NCBI RefSeq assembly: GCF_000003815.2
Contig: NC_049986.1
Coordinates: 2,042,696-2,106,695, forward strand
DNA: 64,000 nucleotides
Direction of reading: 5' to 3'
From: Branchiostoma floridae
Lineage: Eukaryota > Chordata > Leptocardii > Amphioxiformes > Branchiostomatidae
The translations under genes and the position numbers were made by a program. A model generated the notes under the pieces. It did no database searches. It was not told where the DNA came from and saw only the letters and a program-made list of their open reading frames with translations. Shown piece by piece: positions 45,561 through 56,796 of the stretch. The first letter of the stretch is position 1. Each line of letters opens with the position of its first letter.

Positions 45561-46080
45561 GCAACATAGGAGTTCAGAGAGAATAGAACTAGAGCTGTAG
45601 CAGACATAACCTGGCTATAAAATATCACATTTGTACTATACAATCTACTGTACAGGTTGTACTCTACAGAAGAAGAATACAAATGTCCAATACCGGACAT
45701 TAAATCTGACATGGCCAGATTTGCCATATAGAAGTAGGCCGGTTTGCGGAGTGTCCGAGTTCGGATGATTGTCCAGATCACAGCAGCATTAGTTATGATT
45801 ATGAAAATACCTGCTAACCAAAATACAATTAGCTGTGGTTGGTCCCAACTTTGTAAAGTCCTTGTACATGGAACGGGCTTGGCGGGCTTGGTCGTAGGAT
45901 ACGGTCTTGTTGAGTAAGTATCCCAAGACACATTGGAGCTGCCTGTCGAAGATGTCAGCTGATGCCATGGGAGGCGATGGAAGGACGGGGCTATTGTTAA
46001 ACATGGCGGAGCACAGAAGTAGACTTGAGCGAGATGTAAGGTCACACAGAAGAAGACATTTGTGATACCGTCTATAGCCT
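45561..46080 (-). pseudogene. GPCR fragment (LPA/S1P/cannabinoid-like), broken
   Basis: A pyrimidine-rich acceptor ends at about 46,080, and an ATG at 46,004 opens a Ser/Pro-rich extracellular segment with an NKT sequon ('YKDFTKLGPTTAN'). TM1 ('LAGIFIIITNAAVIWTI'), TM2 ('YFYMANLAMSDLMSGIGHLY') and part of TM3 follow, but in a different frame: the switch lies around 45,820-45,840, implying an indel. After TM3 the receptor is cut off at the LINE insertion, and no TM4-TM7 continuation was found beyond it. The 'RKPAYFYMANLAMSDL' region fits the LPA/S1P/cannabinoid/melanocortin group. It is transcribed in the opposite sense to GPCR 2. Confidence 0.75.
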
Positions 46081-46832
46081 GGAGAAGGGAAAACACAGAA
46101 TGCAGTTACCTGGTATGGAGTCTATCGTGGCTTAGCCAGGCTCTCTTCGGGCCAGATTAAACCCTTTGCCGCCGGGGGTAGTCTTTGGCACCCTGTAGCA
46201 CTCTTTTACCGCGGGTTATCTTTCGCATGAGATAGGAGTTTTACGTGGTTGGAGTTTCACGCGATAGGAGTTGGAGGTTTACTCGGCGTCCGATAACAAA
46301 CTGGGCGGTGAGCTACACTCCTACAATCGTAGAGATAGCAAAGAGTTCCCAGGAAAATTAGCAGTTTTTAACCGAATCGAGGAAATGTCACGTGGTAAGT
46401 TGCGTCATGAGCTGTCTAACCGTTGTCTATTGACGTTATTGAAAATAAGCCAGGATTGACAAGATCTTTAGATATCCTGGGTTAACAGCGGAAATTTAAG
46501 ATCAGCCCAACAAAACTCTCGACACACACCTGCTCCACAGGAAATATTGGGTGTCATTGTGATTAGAGTTAGTTAAAAGGATTGGGGAAAGTGGACTCGT
46601 TGAATCTTGAACGCGATACAACTATTACAATTCGTCCGTGCAAGAGCCGTATGCTAAGAGGTTAATGATAATAACTTTCGTAGAAGATCATGCCCGAAGG
46701 TTGATTACAAACAAAGTTGAACCAGAACTATATACTTGAAGGGAAAATAGGAAAATGAAATAACGATGGCATCTATTTTAAATTAATGTATTTATCCATC
46801 TCTCTATATATGATAGCTAAGGCTTGTCGACC

Positions 46833-46941
46833 TAGCCTGGGCACGTATACAATCCGTATTTTAGCACGGTGGCTCATTACGCTCGCTACCTTACAAGCGA
46901 GTGTAAGGAGCCCCGGTAGAAATAGGAAGGTACCCAGGCTA
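46833..46941. mobile_element. 109-bp hAT-type mini-MITE
   Basis: Ends 'TAGCCTGGG' and 'CCCAGGCTA', flanked by the identical octamer TGTCGACC (46,825-46,832 and 46,942-46,949). The interior is partly palindromic ('gtattttagcacggtggctc' against 'gagccccggtag'). Confidence 0.85.
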
Positions 46942-46949
46942 TGTCGACC

Positions 46950-47359
46950 TGTTTCTCGAGAACTTTCAAACACACTTTGCTTGCGACCATACAAGAATTT
47001 TTTTTTTTACAATCCACGTACAAACATTGCCAATGCCCGAAATGAAGTAAACAAAAAAATGAAATCAGACCAATCATATCGAAATATACGAACTTAAGAC
47101 ACGACTTGTAAATGTGAAATATCTTTTGACACAATATAATTTTACTTGAGATATTTACACAATTTCAATTCTATATACAAAATTGCAAAAGCAACCCGTG
47201 TACACAACATGTTGTTTGATTAAGTGTAAGTTGAACATGGCTGTTGTTTAGAATGATCATGAGGCCTAGGTAAGCAATAGATATTGATACCACATTAGAT
47301 AATATACAAAAGCTCACAAACTAAAACTAGACTAAGTTTTAAAATCTCTTGCACGTTCA
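46950..47359. other. AT-rich interval, nothing recognised
   Basis: No gene or repeat recognised apart from a T9 run near 46,998. Confidence 0.4.
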
Positions 47360-47540
47360 TCGGAAACTCTAGACTGCAACACTCACAATACACACCTGCT
47401 CCACAAGCTCTGGTGTTTAAGGTGATTAGATCTAATACCATTAGAAGGGATAAACCTTGCATTGGATGCATATGTGAACCCTAAACGTACCACCTGTTTG
47501 ATACCCAATAGCAAAACATCTGCTCAGGGGTTTTGGGCAA
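47360..47540 (-). repeat. R5 family, reverse copy
   Basis: 'gcaacactcacaatacacac', 'gattagatctaatac' and 'gataccc.atagcaaaacatc' are the complement of the R5 core seen at 37.5-40.2 kb. A smaller remnant lies near 46,520-46,550. Confidence 0.7.
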
Positions 47541-47721
47541 TTATTTCTGACTACCACCTTAGAAAGTTTTTATGTGTCAAACTGAGAATGTGTAATTTAT
47601 TTGTATTATGGCCATCAAATCTACACAAGTATAACACAGTTAATGATGTACTGTTATTATTTGCAGATAGCCTTAATTGAACCGCAAAGCTTTAAAATTA
47701 ACGCAAAGGAATCGTATTGAA

Positions 47722-47870
47722 GTAGGGTGTGTGCCGTACGGAAAATTCAGGTACAGGTACGGTCCAGCTGGAGAGGATCAAGTCCAAATGGACTCAATTG
47801 TCTATGGAAACTAGTGAATGGTGGATAATCGAAACAATGGTCCATTTCACAAAGAGTTATGTGCAGTTCA
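47722..47870. mobile_element. Decayed hAT-type MITE
   Basis: 'gaaaattcaggtacaggtac', 'gaggatcaagtcc' and 'caatggtccatttcac' occur in the order seen in the left arm of the element at 11,356. No duplication or right arm remains. Confidence 0.6.
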
Positions 47871-48295
47871 TTTTCCGATTTCCACTGTCTTTATGATAAC
47901 AGCACTAACTACCTCTGTTAACTTAATTAGGCCAATCTGCCGGTATAATCTGTCCATTTTTTAATCGGTCAAAAATCCGCATTTCTTAATGCAGTTCCTG
48001 TTTTTCTGAAGAAATCCATTAAGAAAAATGGTTTTACCCACCCCCTATTCATACATCGTTAAACTCGCATAAATTCTGTGAAATTCGAATGAATACTTTG
48101 ACACCCCTATTTTGAGTCGGCTGCATCGATCAAAATTGCCCTCTAGCAGTTCAAGAAATCATTGCAGAGTAAAATAACAATAGCTGCAAAAATTAAGTTG
48201 CCCCGGCAGTGGATGGTTCTGCCGGGGCGACGCCGTTGGTCGGAACAAGACATTTCTTACTCTGACGGATCTCCAAACAGCAGGTTAGACTGTTC

Positions 48296-48796
48296 TCAGG
48301 TATCTACCACAGGCAATGACGCCCCTGCCTGCTCAACGCGTTTAGAGACCGTCAATGGTGCTGAGACGTTCGTTGATCCAGAGGTTCTCGTGGTTCTCTG
48401 AACTGTTCTAGTATGTTGGCTACTTTTGGGAGCTGGGACAACCTGTCGTCTGCAGCGGACCATGGATTTGAACGCTTGCCGAAACTCTTTCAGAGTCCAG
48501 GTGTAGATGATGGGATTGAGTGCGGTGTTGCAGTAGAAAATGGCAAAGCTGATGAAGAAAACAACTTTTGGGAGAAAGGTAGCAAAGAAATCTGCGTAAT
48601 TCACAACAACGACCGGACAGGTCAGCGTGAGAAACGTGCTTTGGTTTGCTAAGTCCTGGCAAGGCCTTAGCAGGCCCGGAAACAGAGTGAACGGTGGGGT
48701 AGATACAAATAGCGTATGTCCAAAAAGTTTGAAATTTGGTAGGAACTTCTTCCAACTATGTATAAGATATCGGAAATAGACACATAGCATTTCCAT
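48296..48796 (-). pseudogene. GPCR C-terminal fragment, paralogue of the repeat-tail receptor
   Basis: The open frame ends with TM7 'CNTALNPIIYTWTLKEFRQ' and 'FKSMVRCRR', nearly the same as in the receptor at 32,779-37,313, then a tail with a single 'APLTVSKRVEQAG' unit and stop at 48,296. Upstream of 'TFLTLTCPVVVV' (TM6) similarity to the paralogue ('LSKPKH' against 'VKRTKH') continues in another frame near 48,640-48,660, so an indel has probably broken it. TM1-TM5 are not seen between here and 53 kb. Probably a pseudogene or an orphan exon. Confidence 0.75.
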
Positions 48797-48954
48797 AATT
48801 TACTAAATTTATATAAAATCTATGTCATTATATAATATTTGGCCCAGCCAACTTCATGCCGTGGGCCTGGAGCAGTGATATTTTTACAGGATGTTGCTAC
48901 AGTTATGTATTGTTGGAATCGGTTACCGGGAAATAATAATTAGCTAGATCACCA

Positions 48955-49445
48955 GGTCATTTTAGTTAGTTGGTTAGAATAATGTAGGTATCTCTGTAGA
49001 TTTTAGATATTTGTGTATGGATAAAGCAGCTACATGGTATGGACTTGAACTGTTTATTGCTTTTAGAGTAGGTCATATGTACGTTTGTCTGTCATATACT
49101 TACAAGTTACCCCCTTTTTAAGTTAAGATATTGTCGTCAAAATCGAAACTTTGTTAGTACTGTACTGTTAGATTGCACAGACCCCCTCTATATGTATGTA
49201 GTTTAGACATGTACATCTATAGAGGCTGTTAATACCGTTAATCAGTATGTAAACACGACACGTTTTTGTCGACCTTCTAACAACTGGAATTTCCTCAAGA
49301 GATTTTTTTTGGTTCGTAAATATGCCGTACCTTCAAATTGAACTAATATCTGTCGATGTTAGAGTTTGTCTGTTATAGAAAATCTGACATGATAAACGGA
49401 ATATCTGACATAGTTTCAATAAAATAAAACATGCCTCAAAAGTAT
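48955..49445 (+). repeat. Dispersed repeat family R4, copy 3 left part
   Basis: 'ttggttagaataatgtaggt', 'acatggtatggacttgaact', 'ctgttaataccgttaatc' and 'gtcgaccttctaacaa' match 16,120-16,640 and 24,360-24,700 in the same orientation. Confidence 0.8.
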
Positions 49446-50279
49446 GGTTTATTTGGTATGTTTCGAGATCTCAATGACGCACTAGTGAAGTATGTGCCAT
49501 GGTTGACAGAAAAAAATATCGCAGCATACATTACTCATTCTCATTGAAATGTAAAAAAAGGCGATTTTTCGTTCGAAAAATAAAACAGCTCATTTTTATA
49601 GTCGAAACTACATGTGGTAACGTTTGACACAACTGTGCGCTTTACCTTTTTTTCTTCGAATTGATTTACAGTATTGTCTACATCTTTTAGGTATTAGACG
49701 ACGTACCTAGGGATATTTAAAAATTAGGCATCTTTTTCACAACAGGTCAGATAGATAACGTAGAAAGATTCGAACAATGGTAACATTTGTTACAGTCATT
49801 TTTATACATTAATCTGTTAACGCCAGATGGGCTACAAATGGTAGCCAACAATCCTAGTCAGGAGTTTCTTTTTCTTTAGAAAGTCAGAAAAACTATAGAA
49901 TGTTACAAAAACTGCCATTTCTAGTCTTACACAGCATACTATATCAGGTCCAGTAGTTATTAGGGGGCCTGGGTAGCTGATTTGACCTGCCGAAAAAAGC
50001 ATTCTGAGACTGAATTGCTAAATTGTTTGCAACTATTTAAATTCTTCGTGTCTGCTCAGGTGAAAGCCATTTCAGGGTGTGTAATCCCACCCCTGGCTAC
50101 AATTTCTTCCAAGCCATCATGGAACACGTTTTTTGTGGTGAATCTTGTGTATAACATTTCAGGGGTTGTGGAAAAACGAAGGAAGCAGTGATGTTATCTG
50201 TAATTCACTGTACGGTCAAGTCGTAAACGCAGGCGACAGCGTTTTCTCCATTTTAATGAGCATGAGCCACAGACGTTTT
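49446..50279. other. Interval inside R4 copy 3, nothing recognised
   Basis: AT-rich, no counterpart found in the other two copies and no gene seen. Confidence 0.4.
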
Positions 50280-50760
50280 CCCTGAAGGGACTTGCTACAT
50301 GCCCCTTGCCGCGGGACCTTCCCTTCCACCATGAGAGTATGCTTTTAAATCCACTGGAAATTGCACCTCCTGTCAGAATGCAGGGTAAAAGTAGAGGAAG
50401 GTTAGAGCGACTTATATGGCAGAATGAAAAGGAGAAAGCAGCCTACAGAAGGCAAGCACCGATCCCTGATATGCTGCTAATATGTAGGTTACGACTTGGC
50501 TCCTACAACGTGGGTCATCAGGCCAGCTTGTGCGGAAACAAGGCAACTCTTGCCTGCACACCTGCCGCGGGACCTTCCCTTCCTAATCTCATCAAATGGG
50601 CTGACCAATGGGCGAGCGTCACGCCTGGGCACAGGTCAGGTCGGGAAATAGCCTGATGACTCAACTACGCCGTATGAACGCATCAGATCTATATATAGCT
50701 ACATGTACATGGTATGGACTGGAATCGTTCATTGGTTCCTTTTAAATTATTTGCTACTTG
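50280..50760 (+). repeat. R4 copy 3 middle part with one 62-bp unit
   Basis: 'gtgcggaaacaaggcaactc' through 'gctgaccaatgggcgagcg' and 'cacgcctgggcacaggtcag' match 16,729-17,230, but with one full tandem unit plus a partial one at 50,299. A second 'tagctacatgtacatggtat' start occurs near 50,697. Confidence 0.75.
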
Positions 50761-52149
50761 TTTTCTCAAACGTAATGCGTTTGTGTAAGATACGAAGCTA
50801 TCATAAAATGTAACTAATATTCGACTATAACATTTACCTTACTCTGCATGCATGTTCACTATGCCAAAAGTGGACTTTCATTCTTTTTACACAGTTCTTT
50901 ATAAATCACTTTCAGTCATGTGTTTGAAATCAACGAAGTCATATCTTTTTTAAATATTACATTGTATTCTGTATGTAAATACTGTACATGTACTTGTTGA
51001 CTAGTTGTTCAATAATTACAACAGTATGTTCCAGGTTTTAGATTTATAAATGATAATCATTTCGAATCACAGTTTCTCTATGATGGTCCATAGCACAGTC
51101 CGATGTCCTTGTAAAAATGTAGCTCTACACGGCAGCTCTTACAGGGCAGCTGTTGAGTTTTGTTTCTAGCTGAAAATAGCCGCAAAGAAAGAAGGCTGTA
51201 ACAAGGGTTGTGTACAAGAATATGAAGCTCCGTTTGTTTGTTTCACGTGGAAAATATCAAGTTTCTCCATTTGAAAAAAAATATGTCTCAGTGGTATTTT
51301 TTCCCAAACTCTTAATCCCTTTTTAAGTGTCAGTTGTTGTTGACCTTTCGACGTAGCTGGTGTAACAACTGTGACCTGGTAGAAATACGGCAAAAAGCTG
51401 CAAGTTGGTTGCTATTCTGACGCGTCTCAGTTAGGCCACGTTGATTTCATTATATTGATTACATCTTCTGGGAACCCCAAAACTGATGCGAGCGTGACAA
51501 TAAAATAAGTTTGTCAAAAAAAGTTTCCTTCCTCTTAAAACCTTAGTGGTTGTGAAGGTTGTGCAAATGAACAAATACATTGTGTTGAATACCGAACACT
51601 AGATTCTTCATTTTAGTGTTGTATCGTCTTTTTTTTTACCTTGGAATTGACGTTGACATTAGTATATGTCTTTGGATATATCTTATTTATCTGAAGCATA
51701 TATTTGCTTCTTTTGCAGCTGCTTTGTACGGTTTATAGCATAGTTGAAAGCTCCTTTTTTTTGGAAACGACCGATATTTGATGCACGCCCAAATGTCAAC
51801 CATATAATCTACATGGCCTTATATTTATTATGGATTTGATAATTTGATGTTTAGACAGAACCTTACGCGATCTGCAGGTGCGCGTAAGGGTGAACGTTCT
51901 TACGGTCAAATCAGACTATGAGGTAAGCGAAATGCCAGGTGCGTGCAAGGGTAAACGTCCGCACGGTCGTCGGGACTTTGGAAGAACCGGCTTAAATCAA
52001 ATATTGAACCATGCTGAGCGGGTTTATGCCAAAACTTTTAACTTGGATCCTTTGACTAAACATACAATATATATCTATACCAAATTTTACGTCATTTAGT
52101 CTCAATACCAGGGCCAAAAAATTTACAATTGGAGAAAAAGAAGAAAAAA
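50761..52149. other. Non-coding interval with a short internal duplication
   Basis: At 51,880-51,966 'caggtgcgcgtaagggtgaa' + 'cgtt.ttacggtc' is repeated as 'caggtgcgtgcaagggtaaa' + 'cgtccgcacggtc'. No gene supported. Confidence 0.5.
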
Positions 52150-52780
52150 ACGGATCAGGTTAGTGACCCACTCTGACTTGTTTCTTTTCTGGCAGTTCTC
52201 TGTCTCCGCTGAAGTTCACAACTGTTAGACTAAAAAATATGAAAATAGAAGAAATTAATTAAATGGGGTGTTGTAGAAGTCACACAGAGAATTATGGCGT
52301 CATTGCATGCAGTATGGTCTGGGTCTCTGGGATAGTTTGTGCTATTGGTATTTTTACATGGATCACAAGCGACCCCTATTAATTAGTTGCAGTACTGCAC
52401 GACCCCAATGTGAATGATACTGCAGTACTGCAATCGATTAATAGGTGTCGCTTACGATCCATGTACCGACTTCAAATGGTTAGGTCGAGTTGTTTTCATG
52501 ACATACCCCAGTCTTTATCGTCTTCAGTCTTATGCCATACAAAGTAAAGAAAGAAATTGTAAATATGACTTTATGACAGTAGAAATAGGGGAACTCAAAT
52601 GCACGAATTATTTTAAATAAATTTGTTTTTGTGTTAAAGGAGAGAAATTGAATGGAATGTGTAAAACACTTAATCACACCTGTCCATCGTCTGTGGCTTC
52701 CTGTAATTGAATTAAATCAGCTGTAAAATATGTAAAGCTAAATCTTTCAGTCTTTGTAAAAAGAGTAAGAAACAAAGAAA
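52150..52780 (-). repeat. R4 family segment in inverted orientation
   Basis: The reverse complement reads 'ttacaggaagccacagacga', 'caactcgacctaacca', the hairpin, then 'cttctacaacaccccattt', as in 17,470-18,110 and 24,740-29,180. Since 48,955-50,760 is in direct orientation, copy 3 has been inverted in part or is two separate insertions. Confidence 0.8.
52355..52465. repeat. Best-preserved R4 hairpin (empty CR1 site)
   Basis: The ~45-nt arms begin and end 'tacatggat' / 'atccatgta' and run inward to 'gcagtactgca'. About 90% of arm positions pair, with a ~20-nt spacer. It carries the uninterrupted sequence into which the CR1-like element inserted in copy 2. Confidence 0.85.
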
Positions 52781-53700
52781 GTTTCACTCAGAATATTTTG
52801 AAATGTTACACTTGTCATATATTGCTCCAAATGAGTCACAGCAATATTTACATGTACATGTGATTGAAACACTGTTTCTCTGAAATATAAGAATACTTAC
52901 TTCCCTTTCTATTATTCAACTTCAGGAGTATAAGATACAAAATGTTCCCTTAAACATGTATAGGACAATTTGTCATCCAACAGGCTAATAATATGTCAAA
53001 GACATACTGAACTAGAAACTAATGTGCTGTGGAAAAATCAACACAAAACAATGGTGCAGACCTGAGAAGTCTTTACTTGTAAACCACAAGATTACACAGC
53101 CTAAACAGCAGATTTTGACATTTCAAAAGCTATAGCCAATTATTTGCACCAAAATACACACGTACATCATAACTGCACAATATAAATGTGTCTCACGTGA
53201 AATATACCTAACGTTATTTGGTTACCAACGTTATTGGTTACCAAATACGTTAAATTTATTGGTTACCAAACTGTGACAGTGACGTCTATAAGAAGAAGAA
53301 GACTACATTCATATGAATAAATTATGATAATAACTGTGTGCTAACATTTAATCAAAATCAGTATCTAGTTTCTGTCATATAACATAACGTTATCTTTATC
53401 CGTCACTTTGCGTTTATTGTTTAGCTACATTCATATTTAACACTTATCTGAAATGTGAAAATAATACACTTCTATCATACCAACGAGTACACCTTCATTC
53501 TGTGCACGTCTTTTGGCAAATGCTATGCTGAAATACTTGTTATCATTTTAGTTGAAATTTCTTTCATCTTGAGGCAGGTTGTATTGTTTCAGAACGCAAA
53601 AAAACAAACTAACTACACTAAGTCTCGTTCCACCAACCCGGAACACATCAAACTCACCTGGCCCTAAAGGTTACTATCTATGTACGGACTTCATATCTAC
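52781..53700. other. AT-rich interval, nothing coding
   Basis: 'ggttaccaa' occurs three times at 53,220-53,270. A TTTATT at 53,413-53,418 is AATAAA on the minus strand, 283 nt past the stop of the next gene, and may be its polyadenylation signal. Confidence 0.45.
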
Positions 53701-54236
53701 TTATCCACTTATGCAACAAGGATGATTACTTCTTTTTTCATATTCTTCCTGATCCACGAGTATATTCTCCACTTCCTCCTTCTCTAGTCCTTGTGTATCC
53801 AGGTCTTCACTGGCCTCATCAAGTTCCTCCAGGAGCGACCTCGCCTCTTCTACAACCTCCCTCAACTCTGAGTCAGCTGGACGGGTAAAGGAAAGACAGA
53901 TATCAAGAGAAAGCCAGAGACAATTTATGATAGCACGTCATCTTGGGATGGCACTGGTTCTAATATTGTAGACACTGAAACAGCAATGCTTGTGTGGTAC
54001 AATACATCAATTCAAACGAAGCCCTTTTTCGCTTTGAGCTATTCATTATTTCTACTTACCCGTGGCAGAATTAGTGTAGATAAAATCAGAATGTCTGTCT
54101 GAATATGTGTGATCACCAACGTACCATCTGCATCGACATAAAGACTTCTGCCGTTCCTTCTGCGCCTGCGCCGACGCCTCCATCCCTCGGAGTCGTCGAT
54201 CAGCGTTGCCATGACAACCATCGTCACCAGCATCAT
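53701..54236 (-). CDS. Small secreted Arg-rich / acidic precursor-like protein (2 exons)
   Basis: Exons on minus 54,236-54,125 and 53,876-53,701, GT-AG, 288 nt (95 aa plus stop), in phase. I do not recognise the family. The N-terminus MMLVTMVVMATLI is signal-peptide-like. Then DDSEGW is followed by eight Arg in a row and NGRS. After the intron comes a strongly acidic, probably helical segment (for example EVVEEARSLLEELDEASED), then EEYEKR and a last nonapeptide SNHPCCISG. Eight Arg are written with six different codons (AGG, CGT, CGG, CGC, AGA mixtures), so this is not a microsatellite and suggests selection on the protein. The layout signal / cationic core / GR (possible amidation) / acidic spacer / KR / short Cys-Cys peptide resembles antimicrobial-peptide or neuropeptide precursors. 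That role is inference. The start could lie further upstream if a 5' exon exists; an in-frame stop precedes the ATG by 10 codons. Confidence 0.6.
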
Positions 54237-55479
54237 GCAGACAAACAGCTTCGTGGTGTAGCTTTAGCTGATGTGGGGAGGGGGAACTAAATGATCACCA
54301 TTATTCGGCGGAAATGTGCATGTATAACTCAGTTTTATCGTTGTGGTGAGCTTCAAGTCTACAAATCTGCAACAAACTCAGCGGGAAGGAAGTCACTTTT
54401 GACATGGCTTTAGCTAACACCAAAAGCTAGCCCTGTTCTGTTTGGAAGTCAACAACATGTTAACCATTCGACTAAGAACTGTAAGATTTTCTTCAATTTT
54501 GGCAATGTGTTACTGTTTGAAACGAGTTTGATCAGTGATTTAATTTGCACGTTTTGCACAATTCCGAACAGAACAAGTCCATCCCTATTCCAGACCCACC
54601 GTTTAGGGTACGTACAGAAACAAAATAAAAGCATCGACTGAGAATACAAAATCAAAATCCACAAAACTCCCGGACACGTAGATAACGGCACGATGTCACT
54701 CTGAGGTCACGGATTGCGGGAATGAATGAGGAGGGCTCGCGGGGATGGGAATATATAATACTGCATCCTGCAAGACAAGTATGCAAACTAATCATTGTAG
54801 ACTTTGGTACTGAATTAAGCTTATTGTCTGCCACTAATGATGCTATGGCCGTGTCACACTCACCAGATCAGCAGAAGACAACTGTGAAATAAAGACAAGC
54901 TTACGATTTTGTATGAAACTTTTCTGTCAATGGTTAATGGATGTCATACTGACTAACAAAGAGAAGACAACAAGAATACATTCACATGTTTATGAAAGGA
55001 AATTGTAACGTAATGCTAGATATGTGCATGCACAGAAAACCAAAATACTGGACACTCACGATAGAAATGAAGTTAACAAACATTTCTCTTACCAGATGAA
55101 ACGTTGAAAGTTGCGAGAACTTGTGTTTTGTTGTCAATATACTGTACAGTACTCAGTGAAGAACCCCTCGCCGTTCCATATACATGTACATACAGTCCCA
55201 CATTTAATCAGGCGAGTTGTTTGAACTGTTCTTTACTCAGTCAACTCACACACACCCGTTACCCTTGTTTATGAAGTGTTTAAAGAAGGGTGCACAGTTT
55301 GATTCTCCTGATTAAAGGACCCATGCATATGATACTCAAAACAACCAAGGAGCGACAAACAAGTGTGTAAAACCTCCAACGTGTCTTATTGGTCAGAGAA
55401 ATGTTTCTTCTTCTTTCATACTGCCAAGCCTCAAATTTATAGCGATTAACGGCAGATCGCACATGAGTTAGTTAAAACA
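54237..55479. other. Intergenic interval, nothing recognised
   Basis: Short open frames only, without domains. An upstream promoter for the minus-strand peptide gene should lie here, but no TATA box stands out. Confidence 0.4.
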
Positions 55480-55765
55480 CAAGTGCCCGTTACAAATATA
55501 CAAGGGGAAATAAAGGAAAAACGCTAAGGAAAATGAAAACAAACCGATTTTGTACATGTGTGTAACGGGCAGGACAAGTGAGTTAAATGGGTTGATAAGA
55601 CATATATTTACATATATACAAGACGTATTTGGGTGGCTCAATACAGCGAAGCCCGTGCCAGCTCAGCTTTGAACCGGGAGAGAGACCTCCACCACACCAG
55701 GCTCTAGATTATTCCACTCTCTGATGGTCCTAGGGAAGAACCAGAGCATGTAGTGGTTGTAGTTA
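55480..55765 (-). mobile_element. 5'-truncated CR1-like fragment
   Basis: The reverse complement matches the end of the element at 24,955-28,999: 'ttcttccctaggaccatc', 'gagtggaataatctagagcc', 'gagcc.cccaaatacgtc', then its 3' UTR ('ttgtatatatgtaaata', 'ctcacttgtcctgcccgtt'). Only the last ~30 codons and the UTR remain. Confidence 0.85.
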
Positions 55766-56796
55766 AGTTATCCACCATCTTGGATTCTCAACCTTAAGTT
55801 TCTTAAGAAACATTTTTTTTAATATCATGCTAAAACCACATGAAAACGGATTGAAAACGTTCACATGAATGTTTTCTGTAAGTGATGAATAGTGATGAGA
55901 TCCGAGTGAAAATAAGCTGGCTATACTTTTCATGATGATAAAGTCAGAATCACGTCAACAAAATTATTGCGCAACCTTGATATTAGCTTTTTCCACGTAC
56001 ATCAGCCGTATCCAACCCTTTGTCTTACCTTATTCATATATCATCTGTTGTGTGATAAAATTTGACTTTAGTTGACTTGTTTTTCGAAACCTGCATCATG
56101 ATTAGACTTTTCATCATGATTATACATGTTGATGTAATTCAAATATCCAGCCTCAGACAATTAACCTCGCCATGTACATATTACTAAAACTAATCCTGGG
56201 TTGTTTGTAACACGGAATTACGGACCAGCTACTGAAGGCCGCACCCTGCATGTACACAACAACAGTACTAGTCCAAGCCATTCTACACCAGTTCCTGCCC
56301 AGAAGGTGCCAGCTAAAGGTATGTTTCTACCAGTGGATATATTTAAAAGGGATTGTGCTGTGTATACATCTCGTTATGTGCCTTAATTAGGGTTGAATTC
56401 TACAAGCAGATATTGTGCTGGAAGTCCTTCGACTTTTCTCTGTCACGGAGACCCAACTCTGTCACGGAGACCCAGAAAACACTTAACAGTCTTTTAATCC
56501 AGCATCTGATTACTAATAGATATCCTATTACTTTTGCAGATGGGAACGGGTGCTACGCCCTGATGTTTTTTTTGTATTTGCGATTTCATAGTCCTAGGAC
56601 AAAATCCAGATTGACCATGTCACCTCACCAGGATACAGTTCGGTTCAAATGTTTTAGGCCTGTTTTTACAAGAAACTTCTCTCCCTCTAAGCTTCAGACA
56701 GTGAACAGCATTAACTCAATGCATAGTCGATATAAATATTTTGTAAAATTGCATCATATATACGATAGATTTAGTGGTAGCAGAGATTTGCATACT
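55766..56796. other. Interval with a weak candidate exon
   Basis: At 56,206-56,320 an open Ser/Thr/Pro-rich stretch ('HNNSTSPSHSTPVPAQKVPA') ends in a good donor 'aaaggtatgt', but no acceptor or partner exon was found. A 20-bp tandem duplication 'tctgtcacggagaccca' lies near 56,440-56,475. Confidence 0.3.

Noticed and set aside
45561-48796. One GPCR gene made of the 45.6-46.1 and 48.3-48.7 kb pieces
   Set aside because: On the minus strand the C-terminal piece comes before the N-terminal piece, and the two belong to different receptor groups.
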